Source: Lonicera japonica
Lineage: Eukaryota; Streptophyta; Magnoliopsida; Dipsacales; Caprifoliaceae
DNA: 64,000 nucleotides
Reading direction: 5' to 3'
Assembly: GCA_021464415.1 (NCBI GenBank)
Contig: CM038468.1
Span: 2,170,001-2,234,000 of the forward strand
This document shows, in pieces, positions 23,163-34,856 of the stretch (position 1 is its first letter; the number at the start of each line of letters is the position of its first letter). The position numbers and the translations under genes were made by a program. The notes under the pieces are model-generated. The model worked only from the letters and a program-made list of their open reading frames with translations, was not told the DNA's origin and made no database searches.

Positions 23163-24642
23163 TTCCTTTTCTTGAATTCTGCGATAAAAGGTGAAATTTT
23201 GGTCATCCTCTCACATGTTCAGCTCATCTCCACATGCTAGAATCTCATAACCTTCATTAAATAATTTGTGAAAATAATTCTTCCATCTCTCTTGTATGTC
23301 TTGTTCCTTAACCAGAACTTTACCTTCTCGTCCTTAATGCATCTCACTTGATCCAAGTCTTTTGTCTTCCTCTCTCGACCCTTAACAAGTCGGTAAATAG
23401 CTTTTTCCCCATCTTTGGTGCCTAAAGATTGGTATAATCCATCAAAGGCTTTAGTCCTTGCCTCACCCACTGCCTTCTTGGTCTCTTTCTTTCATTCTTT
23501 GTAAGATTCCCAATTTTCCGCATTTTTACATAAAGACCAAGCTTTAAATCATTTCCTTTTTACCTTAACTTTATCTTGTACACTATCATCCCACCACCAA
23601 GATTCTTTATCCCTAGATCCACATCCTCTTGATTCACCCAGCGTCTCTTTAGCTATCTTCCTGATCCCCTCGGTCGCCTTGTCCCGCATATCATTTGCGC
23701 TTCCGTTTGCCTCCCAAAACCCTCCCTCCAACACCTTGTGTTGAAAGATCCTTTGTTTTTCACCCTTCAAATGCCACCATCTAATCCATGCAACCTTACC
23801 TTGGCCCCTTCTCTTCACTTTCCCCTTAACTCGTATATCCATCACAAGGACTCTATGTTGGGTAGTCAAGCTCTCTCCAGGTATGACTTTACAGTCCATA
23901 CAACTCTTTCTATCTCATTTCCTAAAGAGGAAGAAATCGATCTGAGAGCATGTTTCCCCACTCTTGTATGTGATGAGATGCCCCTCCCACTTCTTAAAAC
24001 ATGTATTGACAACCGTAAGGTCATAAGCAGACGAGAAATCAAGGATAGATTTTTCCTCGGTATTTACCACCCCAATGCCATAACCTCCATGCACCCCCTA
24101 TAATTTTCAGAAGAATTCCCTACGTGCCCATTCAGATCCCCTCCTAGGAAAATCTTTTCTCTAAGTGGTATATCCTGGATCAAGCCTTCCAAGTCCTCCC
24201 AAAATTTTATCTTGAGGTGTTCTTCACACCCGACCTTAGGTGCATAAGCACTGATCACATTAAAAGTGTCTTGCTCCACTACAAATTTTAGGGCTAGGAT
24301 CCTATCTCCTACCCTCTTTACATCTACAATGTCCTTCCACCATTTGTCGACAATTATACCCACTCCATTTCTCGATTTAACCTTGCCAGTGTACCAAAGC
24401 TTAAAACCCGAAGTGTCTAATTCCTTCGCCTTAGCTCCAACCCACTTAGTTTCTTGAAGGCACATGAAATTGATCCTCCTCCTGATCATTGTGCCAACTA
24501 TTTCCATAGATTTTCCTGTAAGTGTGCCTATATTCCAAGTCCCAAAACGAATCCTCCTCTCATGAACTAGCTTCTTTACCCGCACCCGTTCACAAAGATG
24601 CGGGAACCCTTGCTTATTTTTCACTACATATCGTGTAGACAA
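23163..24642 (-). pseudogene. LINE endonuclease and linker, frameshifted
   Basis: APE-like endonuclease from Met 24642: TWNIGTLTGK, CLQETKW, NGVGIIVDKWW, VISAYAPKVG and LGGDLNGHVG are readable to about 24064. There a frameshift ends the frame just after MALGW. The linker continues in other frames (MDCKVIPGESL..., 23899-23549, then TKAFDGLYQSLGTKDGEKAIYRL, 23470-23237) with several stops. In a working element this enzyme nicks target DNA; here it is inactive. Confidence 0.88.
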
Positions 24643-24655
24643 TATGGCTAACTGT

Positions 24656-25296
24656 GAAGATCAGATCACCAGTCAATCAAGCAGGTCAATGATTGGTGGT
24701 ATGAATTTTTTTATTTTTTTTAAACTTTTCATTTATTTTAATATTTATGGTGGTATGACTTTTTTTTGAACCTTTTCATTTATTTTAATATTTATGGTGA
24801 TGGATTTGCTTGTATTTCATGTTCACCCTATATATACGGTTTTCATTAATGTATCAAGAATACATTGGGAACAGAAGAAGAAGAATCAATAAGATTTGAT
24901 GTTTCCCTCATGGGCATTTGTTCCATTGATGTTGCTAATATAGGGTGAATTGAACAGTGTAATTTGTACCTTCTCTTGGTCCTTTATATTCTGTTTGGAC
25001 TGACAGGAGGGAATTGAAAGAAAATGATCTATGATTACGTTGGAGTCACAAATTCATTATATCGTTTCACTGTTAAAACTGATTTCAGTTGTATATATTT
25101 ATATTTGCGTAATATGATGGAATTGAAGTTGAATTAACTAAAAACTATTTCATGGGTGAATATAGTATTCTCTTTTAATTAATATTTCTTTTGGAGAACC
25201 AACTTTGTTCCATGACTCCTGGTCATATATATTTTGGAAAACTCCTTTTGTGTCATTAATTTGTTAAAATGTTATTAGATAAAAAGTAACTTGAAT
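24656..25296. other. Gene-free DNA, repeated CNL 3' flank
   Basis: A tandem duplication of about 60 bp (CTTTTCATTTATTTTAATATTTATGG twice) lies at 24700-24797. The part from 24805 to 25030 matches, in diverged form, 27075-27290: CCTATATATACGG, CCCTCATGGGCATTT, ATAGGGTGAA. Confidence 0.55.
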
Positions 25297-25586
25297 GGCA
25301 CCGTTTGATAACATGATGGAAAATGATAGAAAAAATATTTGATTTGTGTGAGAAATTGGAAAATAAGTTGAGGGAGGTGGTGAGATGTTCTCTTACTTTT
25401 TTGACTTTTTCCCCGAAATTTTTTTCTTTAGGTAGAGAGAAAATTTCCACAAAAAATAAAGAAAGATGGAACACATCTACTTATAAAAAGTGGAGAGCAT
25501 TACACCCCATTAATCAAGTTATTACCAACTTCTGAAACAAATCAATTGTTCTCCTATCATTATCCATCTTGTTATCAGACGAAGCC
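25297..25586. mobile_element. hAT-type MITE
   Basis: Left end GGCACCGTTTGATAACATG followed by ATGGAAAATGATAG. Right end, complemented, GGCTTCGTCTGATAACAAG followed by ATGGATAATGATAG. The inverted repeats are about 33 bp. A convincing 8-bp TSD was not seen. A related piece lies near 43975-44218. Confidence 0.6.
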
Positions 25587-25848
25587 TAATATTTTAGTAA
25601 ACTTGCATGTTTCTTTCCTAACACCATTTTTCATATTTAGCTAAGATTTGGCTTCAATTGTAGCACTAGATTTTCTACTGCTCCAGTAGGTGATGATGTG
25701 AATGCCAGAGTTCTCAGCAGCTACATTTTCCACCTTACGGCGCTGTCGTGATTAAGCAGTTTATATATATTGTGGATTATGATAAATATTGCGATGTGGT
25801 GATCAAACAAATCCATCCAATTAGTGTGTGGTTTTGTTTTCCTCAATA

Positions 25849-27029
25849 GACTAAGAAAGGAAACCAGCATTTTAGATAATCAATTTGGTTTTATGCCCGG
25901 AAGGTCGACCATGGAAGCAATTTACTTGTTGAGGCGTTTGATGGAGCAATATCGGAGGGATCAAAAAGACCTACACATGGTTTTCATTGACTTGGAGAAG
26001 GCGTACAATAGGGTACCAAGGGAAATTTTGTGGAAAGCCCTAGAGAAGAAAGGGGTTAGGATTGCCTGTATTCGTGTTATCAAGGACATGTATGAGGGAG
26101 CTAAGACTAGTGTGAGAACACACAGTGGGTCCACAAAAGATTTTTCTATAACTATAGGACTACACCAAAGGTCAGCTTTGAGCCCTTATCTGTTTACCTT
26201 GGTCCTGGATGTACTCACGGAACACATTCAAGAGCAAGCACCGCGATGTATGCTATTTGTAGATGATATTGTCCTAGTAGGTGAGTCTAGAGAAGAGCTA
26301 AATGGGAAGGTGAAAACTTGGAGACAAACTTTAGAAGCGCATGGCTTTCGTTTAAGCAGAAGTAAGACATAATATATGGAATGCAAGTTCAGTAAAAGGC
26401 GGAGGACTCCAAACTTAGAGGTAAAAGTTGGGGACAATGTCATACCACAAGTCACTCGGTTTAAGTATCTTGGATCCATTATACAAGAAGATGAGGAGAT
26501 AGAAGGAGACGTAAACCACCGGATTCAAGCAGGGTGGTTGAAATGGAGGAAAGCTTCGAGTGTGTTATGTGATAAAAAGGTACCACTCAAGTTAAAAGGA
26601 AAATTCTATCGTACTGCGGTTAGACCAGCGATGTTGTATGGGACTGAGTGTTGGGCGGTCAAAAGCCAACACGAGAATAAACTAAATGTAGCTGAGATGA
26701 GAATGTTGAGATGGATGAGTGGCAAGAATAGGAAAGATATGATCAGGAATGTTACCATCATAAAGGGAGTTGGGGTGGCACCTATTACAGAAAAGATGGT
26801 TGAATCTCGACTTAGATGGTTTGGGCATGTATGGAGGAGACCGGTAGATGCCGTGGTAAAGAGAGTTGATCATATGGAGAGAAGCCTAGTTGTTAGAGGC
26901 AGAGGAAGACCGAGAAAAACTATAGGTGAAACAATTAAGAAGGATTTAGAGGCAAATGGTTTCACTATAGATATGATTCATGACAGGCCACTATGGTGTT
27001 GTTTGATCTATGTAGCCGACCCCACCTAG
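25849..27029 (+). pseudogene. LINE reverse transcriptase, truncated and mutated
   Basis: Covers the RT from [21 protein letters not shown] to VADPT. A single in-frame TAA at 26373 replaces the Glu codon of KTEYMECK; otherwise the frame is intact to 27029. Two key motifs differ from the sister copy: GLHQRSALS instead of GLHQGSALS, and FVDDIVL instead of FADDIVL. The piece is 5'-truncated and lacks the endonuclease, so it was dead on arrival. The first residues of the open frame come from flanking DNA. Confidence 0.92.
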
Positions 27030-27060
27030 TGGGATAAAGGCTTGTTGTTGTTGTTGTTGT
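25849..27060 (+). mobile_element. 5'-truncated RTE LINE with 15-bp target-site duplication
   Basis: The body begins inside the RT domain and ends CCTAGTGGGATAAAGGCTTG plus (TTG)n. Direct repeats TTGTTTTCCTCAATA flank it at 25834-25848 and 27061-27075, the hallmark of target-primed reverse transcription. It is the same family as the copy at 21673 but in opposite orientation. Confidence 0.93.
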
Positions 27061-27075
27061 TTGTTTTCCTCAATA

Positions 27076-27956
27076 TTTTTGGTTGTGTATTTCACTTCCA
27101 TCCTGTATATATATATGGATTCCATTTCTTGTCTCATATAATAACAATAAGGAAATGATGTTGCCCTCATGGGCATTTCTTCTTCGATGACTTGGTTATA
27201 GGGTGAAGTGAAAGGCTTAAGTTTGTATATCTTCTCTTTGGTGCTTTACATTCAGTTTGAATTTATAGGAGGAAATGGAAATCAAAGGAAAGGTAAGGAT
27301 TGATTAGTACGGAAAGGAATTTGGATAGTAAATGATAGAAAAAAGAAGGAATGGAAATAACTCTTGTTTGTAGAAGATGAAGAAGAAAAGGAGAAAACTA
27401 GTGGATTGTTGTTTACAAGAATGAGATTGTGGCGAGGCATTTCATTGAAGGAGTGTGGGTTTGTGTATGATCCGATAATTTGCTTACCTTGATTTTGAAA
27501 AGCTAGATTTCTCTTCATGAAAGCTGATAATTGTTAAGAAGTCAGAGTTTGTTTTACTTATGGTATTTAATAATATTTATAGCTTCAACAGCTCGTTGGG
27601 TTCGACTTTTAATAAAGAAATTAACGTTTTGAATCATAGGATTAAAGAGCCTCTCTTAGGGGGGGTGTATTGGATTTAAAATCTATAGGATTTTTATGGA
27701 CTTTTAAAGTTTATGGGTATTCAATTGAGATTTTAAAAAGTCTTTTAAAATCTTGATGTATTCAATTAGGATTTAAAAAAATCCATCTAAATCTTCTGGT
27801 ATTCAAAAGTTTAATGACTTAGTAGGATTTTAATTAGTTGTGAATTCTGGTAGATTCTAGAGCTTTTTTTATACATAAAAATCCATCTTGAAATCTTCTC
27901 ATTTACCCAAATATTCCATATTGATTTCTAATTTCTTTAAGAACTTCTTTACTCAA

Positions 27957-28000
<44 letters not shown>

Positions 28001-29922
28001 ATCCAAATTTCTTATTATATGATTAACGCATTAATTTTTTCTTCATCCCTATAAAGCCTTTATGCTCTCTTTTACAGTGGCATAATAATGTACAATTCAT
28101 ATTAACTTTGTAATCAAAATTCTTTTATTATTTATTCTTTAATTTTTTATCATAACTAGTTTTTATGCACGTGCATTGCACGTGATTGTAGTGCTTGACA
28201 AATGCCATTAAATGCATTAATGAATACGTATATATTAAGAATTGAATAATTAGTATGAAATACAAATAATAATAACATATAAACAAAACATAGTATCAAG
28301 TGTAATTAGTATGAAATTCCTTTCTATTGTTCGGTTCATACTAGAATTCTCATTTTTTGGATTACAAGAAAACTCTTCCTAAGAATCTCGAAATTCCAAC
28401 TAAATGCTAGAATCCAAGAGGAAAGGAAATTCAAGAATTTGGAATTAAAGGCCCGAAGGCAATGGCCCATAGACAGACATGCTTCGGAGTGCCCATATGG
28501 CCAACATTTGAAATAATATATTTACTACTTTAGTGTTCGTGTCTATTTTGTTTTGTAGGCTGTTTCGTTCATATGAATATTTTTTATTATTGGTTAACAA
28601 TATGTCTACCTGTTTTCGCTAATTTGCTATCAGACATATTAAACATGAGGTTGTTTATTCACTATATGTCTGTATAAGCACATACTAGCTGGTACATTTT
28701 GAAAATATTCTTATCTTCTTAACTGACTTTTTTGCTAACATTTTGGTTACTTGTTTTTCAAATTTGAAATTTCTATTCGAGTTGAATTTGAGTTTTTGTT
28801 ATTTATATTTATTTATGTTATTTTAATTTTAGCAATTGTTGTTATCTTTAATAAGGGTACTTTTGGAAATAACTTTATATTTTATTTTTAATAAATTAAA
28901 ATACATTTTGTCCTTGATTATAAAGTTTTCCTTGAAACTAATTGTGAAAATAGGATGTCCTTCGATAGAAATAGAGTAAGAGATTTGTCCTTTAGAAAAA
29001 GTCCCAAAGAATTACGCCGAAATCTTAATTTAGTTAATTACTAAATTAACATTATCACATAGTCCACCATATCATAAAAAAATTGTCTAAAAAAAGTCAG
29101 CGAACTAACATAATTAATGCATTAATAAATCCTCAGTTCATCTGAAACTAAGATTTATTTTTTATGCTTTTGCAATGTTTTAAGAAACCCACAATTTCTA
29201 TTTAATCTGAAGTTATCTTGAGAAAAGTAAACAACTCTTGACTCGATAAAGTCTCGTGATGAAAAAATTAAAAATTTTAATTTAAGAGGAAGGTAGTATT
29301 TAAGATAAAAGGTAAATGATTTTTAATTATTTTAAATATAAAAAAGAAGTAGAGCATATTATTCAAAGGCTATATATTTTTGGACCTATAGAATTAAAAT
29401 GAAGATGAAATTAAAAAATAATATTAATTAATTAATATTACCACTTACACTGTAAAGTGCAGCCAAGAGTTTAGTATCAAAGTGAATAGACCATATAAAA
29501 GTGTTGCCCTTTTCAACAATAAGTGTTAAAGTTGTGAGGGATAGCTCTGCTGCATATGTCTTCAATGAAAACTGCCTGTACAATAATAATTTTAAGTTAA
29601 ATTCTCTTAATTTATAGGTTTTATTTTATGTAAATTAAAAACAAAATATATGACAATCAGGTGCTAATTAAGGATTATATTTCTGATTAACAATATGTTT
29701 ATAAATGGGTTCTTAGTTATTCTGATTGTTCCCAATATTCAAACAAGAAATGTGGCACAATTGACACGTGTATTAATGGGTTTAATTCCCAATTCACACA
29801 AATACACAACATATTTTAATAGTTTTAGGTGCATAACAAATGGATAAATATTATAGGATAACGTTAACACACCTATACTGCAGAAACTAATCCTTGTAGA
29901 TACACTAATAATATTGTATAAT
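27076..29922. other. Gene-free AT-rich DNA with microsatellite and element scraps
   Basis: Contains a CNL-type downstream flank (27075-27290), a Tourist-like left end (GGGGGGTGTATTGGATT near 27660, partner end not found), and a G-box pair (GCACGTGCATTGCACGTG near 28170). No gene was recognised. Confidence 0.5.
27959..27997. repeat. TC/GA microsatellite
   Basis: About 19 consecutive TC units. Confidence 0.95.
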
Positions 29923-30450
29923 AAAATTAGGGAGATGCTAATACCAAATCAATAGTTCCCTGCCAAATCAATTTAATCTCATTTTAAAAGTATCGTAAAT
30001 GATGTGGCTTCCTCTTGCAATGTACTATTGCTTTGAAATCCGGAAATCAAAGCCTTGCAAAGTAGTAATTAATATATAAGATCTCGGGACTAGTGCCCTG
30101 ATTCTTATAAAGTGCTCTTGACTTCGGTCCTTGTCCGATGTGGGACCTCTATAATAAGAGGAGGATAAAATTGGGGAGATGCTAATACCAAAGCAATAAT
30201 TCTCTACCAGATCAATTTAATCTAATTTTGAAAGTATCATAGATGAGGTGGCTTGCTCTTAGTAATTAATATATAAGATCTTGGGACTAGTGCCTCGACT
30301 CTTAGCGTGCAGTGCCCAAAAACCAAAAAAGCCCCAACACTGACACAGAATTCCAAGGTAGAACTCCACCATAAAACCTGTGTTATAGTGAAGGTGCCTT
30401 ACTTCTTATAAACAACTTATTACTTTGATCCATGTCCGATGTGGGAATCA
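29923..30450. repeat. Tandem duplication, about 244 bp period
   Basis: GGAGATGCTAATACCAAA, GTAATTAATATATAAGATCT and TCCGATGTGGGA recur in order in copy 1 (29931 on) and copy 2 (30175 on). Copy 2 is interrupted at its end by the family C solo LTR. Confidence 0.75.
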
Positions 30451-32118
30451 TGACGGAACTTAAATAACGCGCTTCGATGTAGCCCAAGTGCAGGCGCGTC
30501 AAGTTGTAATATAGTCTCGGAAGTCCGAGTGTCGAACCACAGGGATAAGTGAAAAGGAATGAAATGGATTACGGATTAAATGGTTTTCTGGTTTCTGTGA
30601 GCTGGTTTGGTTGTAGAACAACGTAAATGTAAAACAGTTGTGAAAATTAATAAGAAAGCACTAAGGTAGGTGGAGGTTAGTTAGGATTTAAGAGACGGTG
30701 ATCACTAGCTCATACGAAGATTTTAACACAAGGATTCTCGAGATATGGGGAATGTTGGTGTATCTCTCAATAGCAAAGGGTGCGACGCTAGGCGACTCAT
30801 TCCCGGATTGAAGCTATATCAAGAAAGAGACAACCGACATTCCACCGTAGACGAAGTTATCATTTCTACCTCTTAGCTACGGGTGTGAAGCAAAACAACC
30901 CATTCCCGATGAAGCTAATCCGAGATAGATATGACAAACTCATCGTAAAAAGGTTTAACATAACACAAGTATGTAATCTCATGGTTTAAAGAATGAAAAT
31001 TATAAAGTGAATCCTAACAATGAAACGGAAGGAAGTTTATGGGATAAATTTGTCAACTCATCGTTTATCACTCATGATAGAGAATAAAGAGTCTAAGTAT
31101 CACATATAGTGTAAGAAGCACTCAATATATCAATAAATAAATCAAAGATAAGCTAACAAATTTATAACCCATCTATGGAGTTTTATGACTATTTATAATT
31201 CCTACAAAAAAGATCAAAAATTCCATGAATGGGGGAAAAAGACTACAAGCTTTCTAGAACCATATAAATATGTTGTATGATCATTAACAACCAAGAACTA
31301 AATATACAAGGCATATAAAGTCTTAACTTATCATGAAAATACCTAGAAAGCTAGAAAGAATGGATGATATGATGAAGCAAAAGATTCATAAACATTTATC
31401 AAACTTTAAACATGGATTGAGCCAATAATCACCCAAAAATCATATCGCAACCAACCTCTGTAACCTTAGTAAGAGACTACTCCATAATAGATGCAAAAAC
31501 AAATATTATAGAAAAAGAAATCATTCTTACAAATCAAAAACTTACAATGGAGAAATGAAGAACAATGCACAAATAGCTCTCCCTTCTCTTTAGAACTTCT
31601 TAAAAATGTGTATAAACTAGATAATGATCTATCCCCCAATCCCCTAGACTAAACAATAGCTAAAGGAGTACAAAAACTAATAAATTAATCAAGGGAAAAT
31701 ATCTAGGAACCAAAACCCCCGAAATAAGGCTAAAAGCAGGAGTTGATGGCTGTCCCCGCCAGGCCATGATCGATCATGGCCAACCCATGATCGATCATGG
31801 GGTTCTCTGCCTGAAAGCCAATTTGCACCATAATCGATCATGGGTTACCCATGATCGATCATGCTTTTGGGAAATTTCTCATATCAGCATTTTGCGAGCT
31901 CTTCACTAGCGCTTGATCAATTCTTCAAAGGCCATTGCATCCTATGCCTATAAACACATAGAAACACAACAAAATCACACCTAGCGGGACGATGTTAGAT
32001 ACAAAACTCGCTAAGACACTAATCTTGAGATAAGAGGATAATTAGGCAAAACAAAAGCGACAAACGCGTCAAGCGACTCCCTAAAGAGCTTATTCATGAC
32101 AATATTATGCGTTTATCA
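30451..32118 (-). mobile_element. Solo LTR, family C
   Basis: On the minus strand it runs from TGATAAACGCATAATATTG to GTTCCGTCA, with the 5-bp TSD AATCA at 30446-30450 and 32119-32123. Orientation is inferred from the 3'-end phrase CCCTGTGGTTCGACACTCGG, a type of sequence often found near the end of plant Gypsy LTRs. No internal region is attached. It holds a cluster of long palindromes at 31763-31863. Confidence 0.85.
31763..31863. repeat. Four palindromes built on ATGATCGATCAT
   Basis: Two perfect 18-bp palindromes, GCCATGATCGATCATGGC (31763-31780) and CCCATGATCGATCATGGG (31784-31801), are followed by two slightly degraded ones near 31828-31844 and 31848-31863. They lie inside the LTR. Confidence 0.9.
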
Positions 32119-32123
32119 AATCA

Positions 32124-34525
32124 CGGTTTATAGTCCACACCCACCTTCAATTAGTTTAGGTGCCATACAATTCTTTTAAATGGAAAAACTTTCCATGGAA
32201 AACAAACGCTTGGGTGGATTTTGAAATCTGGAGTACATGAAGAAAAAAAATAGAGAGGAGAAAACTAGGCTAAATTAAGTTCAACACCAGAAGACAAAGT
32301 CCATGGAGGATTAGGCAATCAAAAACTAGTAAACAAGTGAAGCATATGGGATTTTGAACATTTTCGGAAGGACCGAAGTACTGTGCTTTTCAAGAAATCT
32401 AAATTGATAAATTTTTGCATTTAAGATATCATATTTTATGCCAAGAGTTCGAATTATATAAGGATGCCAATTCTTTAATTTGCTAAATCTCAAACTTTAT
32501 GTATCTATGAAATTGCCATTTCATCTATACTATTATATAAATTCATTAAGCATTTAAACTCTCACTACTGAGAAAATTACACTCATACTTAACCACTAAA
32601 CCGTCTTGAAGTTTAAGTGAAATTTTCTCCTCAAATTATATACACGCAAGTAGCACATGCATCACCTGTATGTGTACTGAGTTGAAAAAGCACAAAAGCT
32701 CAAACCGATCATATCTGCAGCTGTTTGGTTAAATTCGTGATATGATCTCCATAGTACAGTGATATCCTTGAAAAATATGAATGAATAAGAATGGATGCAA
32801 AGAGAATATAAAGATCTACAAGTGAAAATAGAATGAAAGAACAAGAAATCATGTGAGGGCTGAGTGATAGAAAAGTGGAAAAAAATACCGATTTTTGGAA
32901 ATAAACTGCATAGAGGCTGAGCCGTCAACATATTCGATCTTCTTTCAGGGATATGGGCAATCGTACACCACTCTGGACTGCTTCTCTAGCTGTACCATTC
33001 TTTTAGAATATACACATAACTGCAGAACAAAGTTGGAGTAATAAATATCACATCATAGAAATAATCGTGTTCCCATTAAGGTTTAGAAACTATTCGAGGA
33101 AATGTTGGCTGTTTGACTTTTAACAAATCTTGTGAAAATTAATTACCATTTATTAGGCTAATTTACTGGAGAAATTAAAAACCATTAGTGTATGTATCAA
33201 ACTTTAGAAAATTTTGCGGTACAATTAGGGCGACAAGATCTAAAGTATGCCTACAAGGGCAACATCTTTTCCTAATGATTCTTTCTTTCTCACTTTATTT
33301 AATACATGAATGGAACCCATGTGTGAATGGATCAAACTAAACAAAATACAAGCAAATGCATAAAAGGGTAAGAAAAAAGACACTACTAGTCAGACCTGTT
33401 TGGTTGAACCGTGATCGATATGATGATATCCACTGTTAGTGGTATCCTTGATATTATCATCTTCAACAAATTAGGTGAAAACAAAGAAACTAAAATCAAA
33501 TTAGTTACTTCAACTCAGCAGCAATAACAACTAATTAAAGATTTATCACAAGAGAGGCATACCACTTAAGCAGCAGCAACACATAGACAGCACCGGCAAC
33601 CATAGCAGTAGCAAAAAAGGAAAAAAACCCGAAAGAGGCTGAACATACCAATTTCTAAACAACAAAGCCGCACTAGAGGCTGAATGTACCATCACTAAAA
33701 GACCCTTGAATGGATTTGGGCAATTTTATGCCACTCCGAGGTAATTCCTTTGATGCATATTCCTATTAAAAGAGGAACTATAAGTTGGTAAGGCTTTGCA
33801 TTGTTTCCACTGTGGGTATAGTCAGTTTAAAATCCACTCTGAGTGCTAATTGCATAAAACACAGCTTCTTTAATGGCTAATTGTTCAAAAACTACTCAGT
33901 TTATAATCCTTTAATTTTAGTGCCTGTCTGGTTCGATATTTTTTTCGTTCCTGAAATCCAAAATGGTAATTTCGCATAGAAAGTTTGAGCTTTATCAACT
34001 TATAATTTAACTTGTTAATGTGAACTATAAGAGATTCCTAACGTGAATTAATCAATTTAGGATTCTAAGAATGAACTAAAACTCAAACCAAACGAGGCAA
34101 CCGTGGCACATATTAAGATCGACCTTATCTCCCAGTGGAACACTAGTCCATAATTACCGAAATTGAAAATGTTTAAATGTAGATTACTTATTCCAAATAT
34201 GCTCAAATGAGAATCGAAAATCAAACACAATATATAATATAGTATCCACAACACAACTAAACCATATAATATTGTCCATTCTACAGTAACATTCTGCAGA
34301 GGAAATACATTCATCAAGAAAGAAAGTTGTTGTAAAAAGAATAACTTCTCCGATAATCACCCCAAATATGTACATCATCGTGAACCTGTGAACAAGTGTT
34401 TACATAAATAAAATGTATTAGGAGAAAATGGTTTATATATTTCATCAGTTCAAGTTTGAGGAGTATATGGACTATTGTAGCAATAGCTAAAGCAGAAAAA
34501 AGAGTGCCACAATTAGACTTATATA
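32124..34525. other. RLP downstream flank and remnants, gene-free
   Basis: Modules near 32690-32990 and 33640-33770 (GAGGCTGA..., CCTTGAATGGATTTGGGCAA) are diverged copies of the duplicated module at 38325-38552, so this is the 3' flank of the RLP unit. Short open frames on the minus strand at 34057-34577 have no recognised domain. Confidence 0.55.
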
Positions 34526-34708
34526 CTCCCTCCGTCTCTAATTCAAAGTCACATTTTTCATTTTTGGGACTTCTCAAATTAATTAGGAGTCACCTTTCCT
34601 TTTGAGATGTAATTGATGGACAAAGAATTTCATAATAGTAAAAATATAGTTATATCTCTAACCATTCCTTATGTTGAAATAAGTGTTTTCTTAAATCGGA
34701 TGGAGTGG
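34526..34708. mobile_element. Stowaway MITE, copy 1
   Basis: CTCCCTCCGTCTCTAATTC to AAATCGGATGGAGTGG, flanked by TA on both sides, about 183 bp. The orthologous insertion lies downstream of RLP2. Confidence 0.85.
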
Positions 34709-34856
34709 TACATTATTAGCCTACTACATAGGTGCCCCATTAAGAGTCATGTATCTTAGTGGCTTTTGCATGACAGTTTAGTTGCAAAAGTGAGGTGGAA
34801 ATATGAGTAAATCGTAAAGGAAAAGAACTAACAAATAAGAAGAACATACTAACCAA

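Larger units (their letters stand above)
21673..24655 (-). mobile_element. RTE-type LINE, near full length, degraded
   Basis: A non-LTR retrotransposon with an N-terminal APE-type endonuclease and a C-terminal reverse transcriptase. It ends in CCTAGTGGGATAAAGGCTTG followed by a (TTG)n tail, read as CAA repeats at 21673-21692. The 5' edge is placed just upstream of the first Met (24642). The middle is interrupted by frameshifts and stops. No TSD was found. A 5'-truncated sister copy lies inverted at 25849-27060. Confidence 0.9.
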
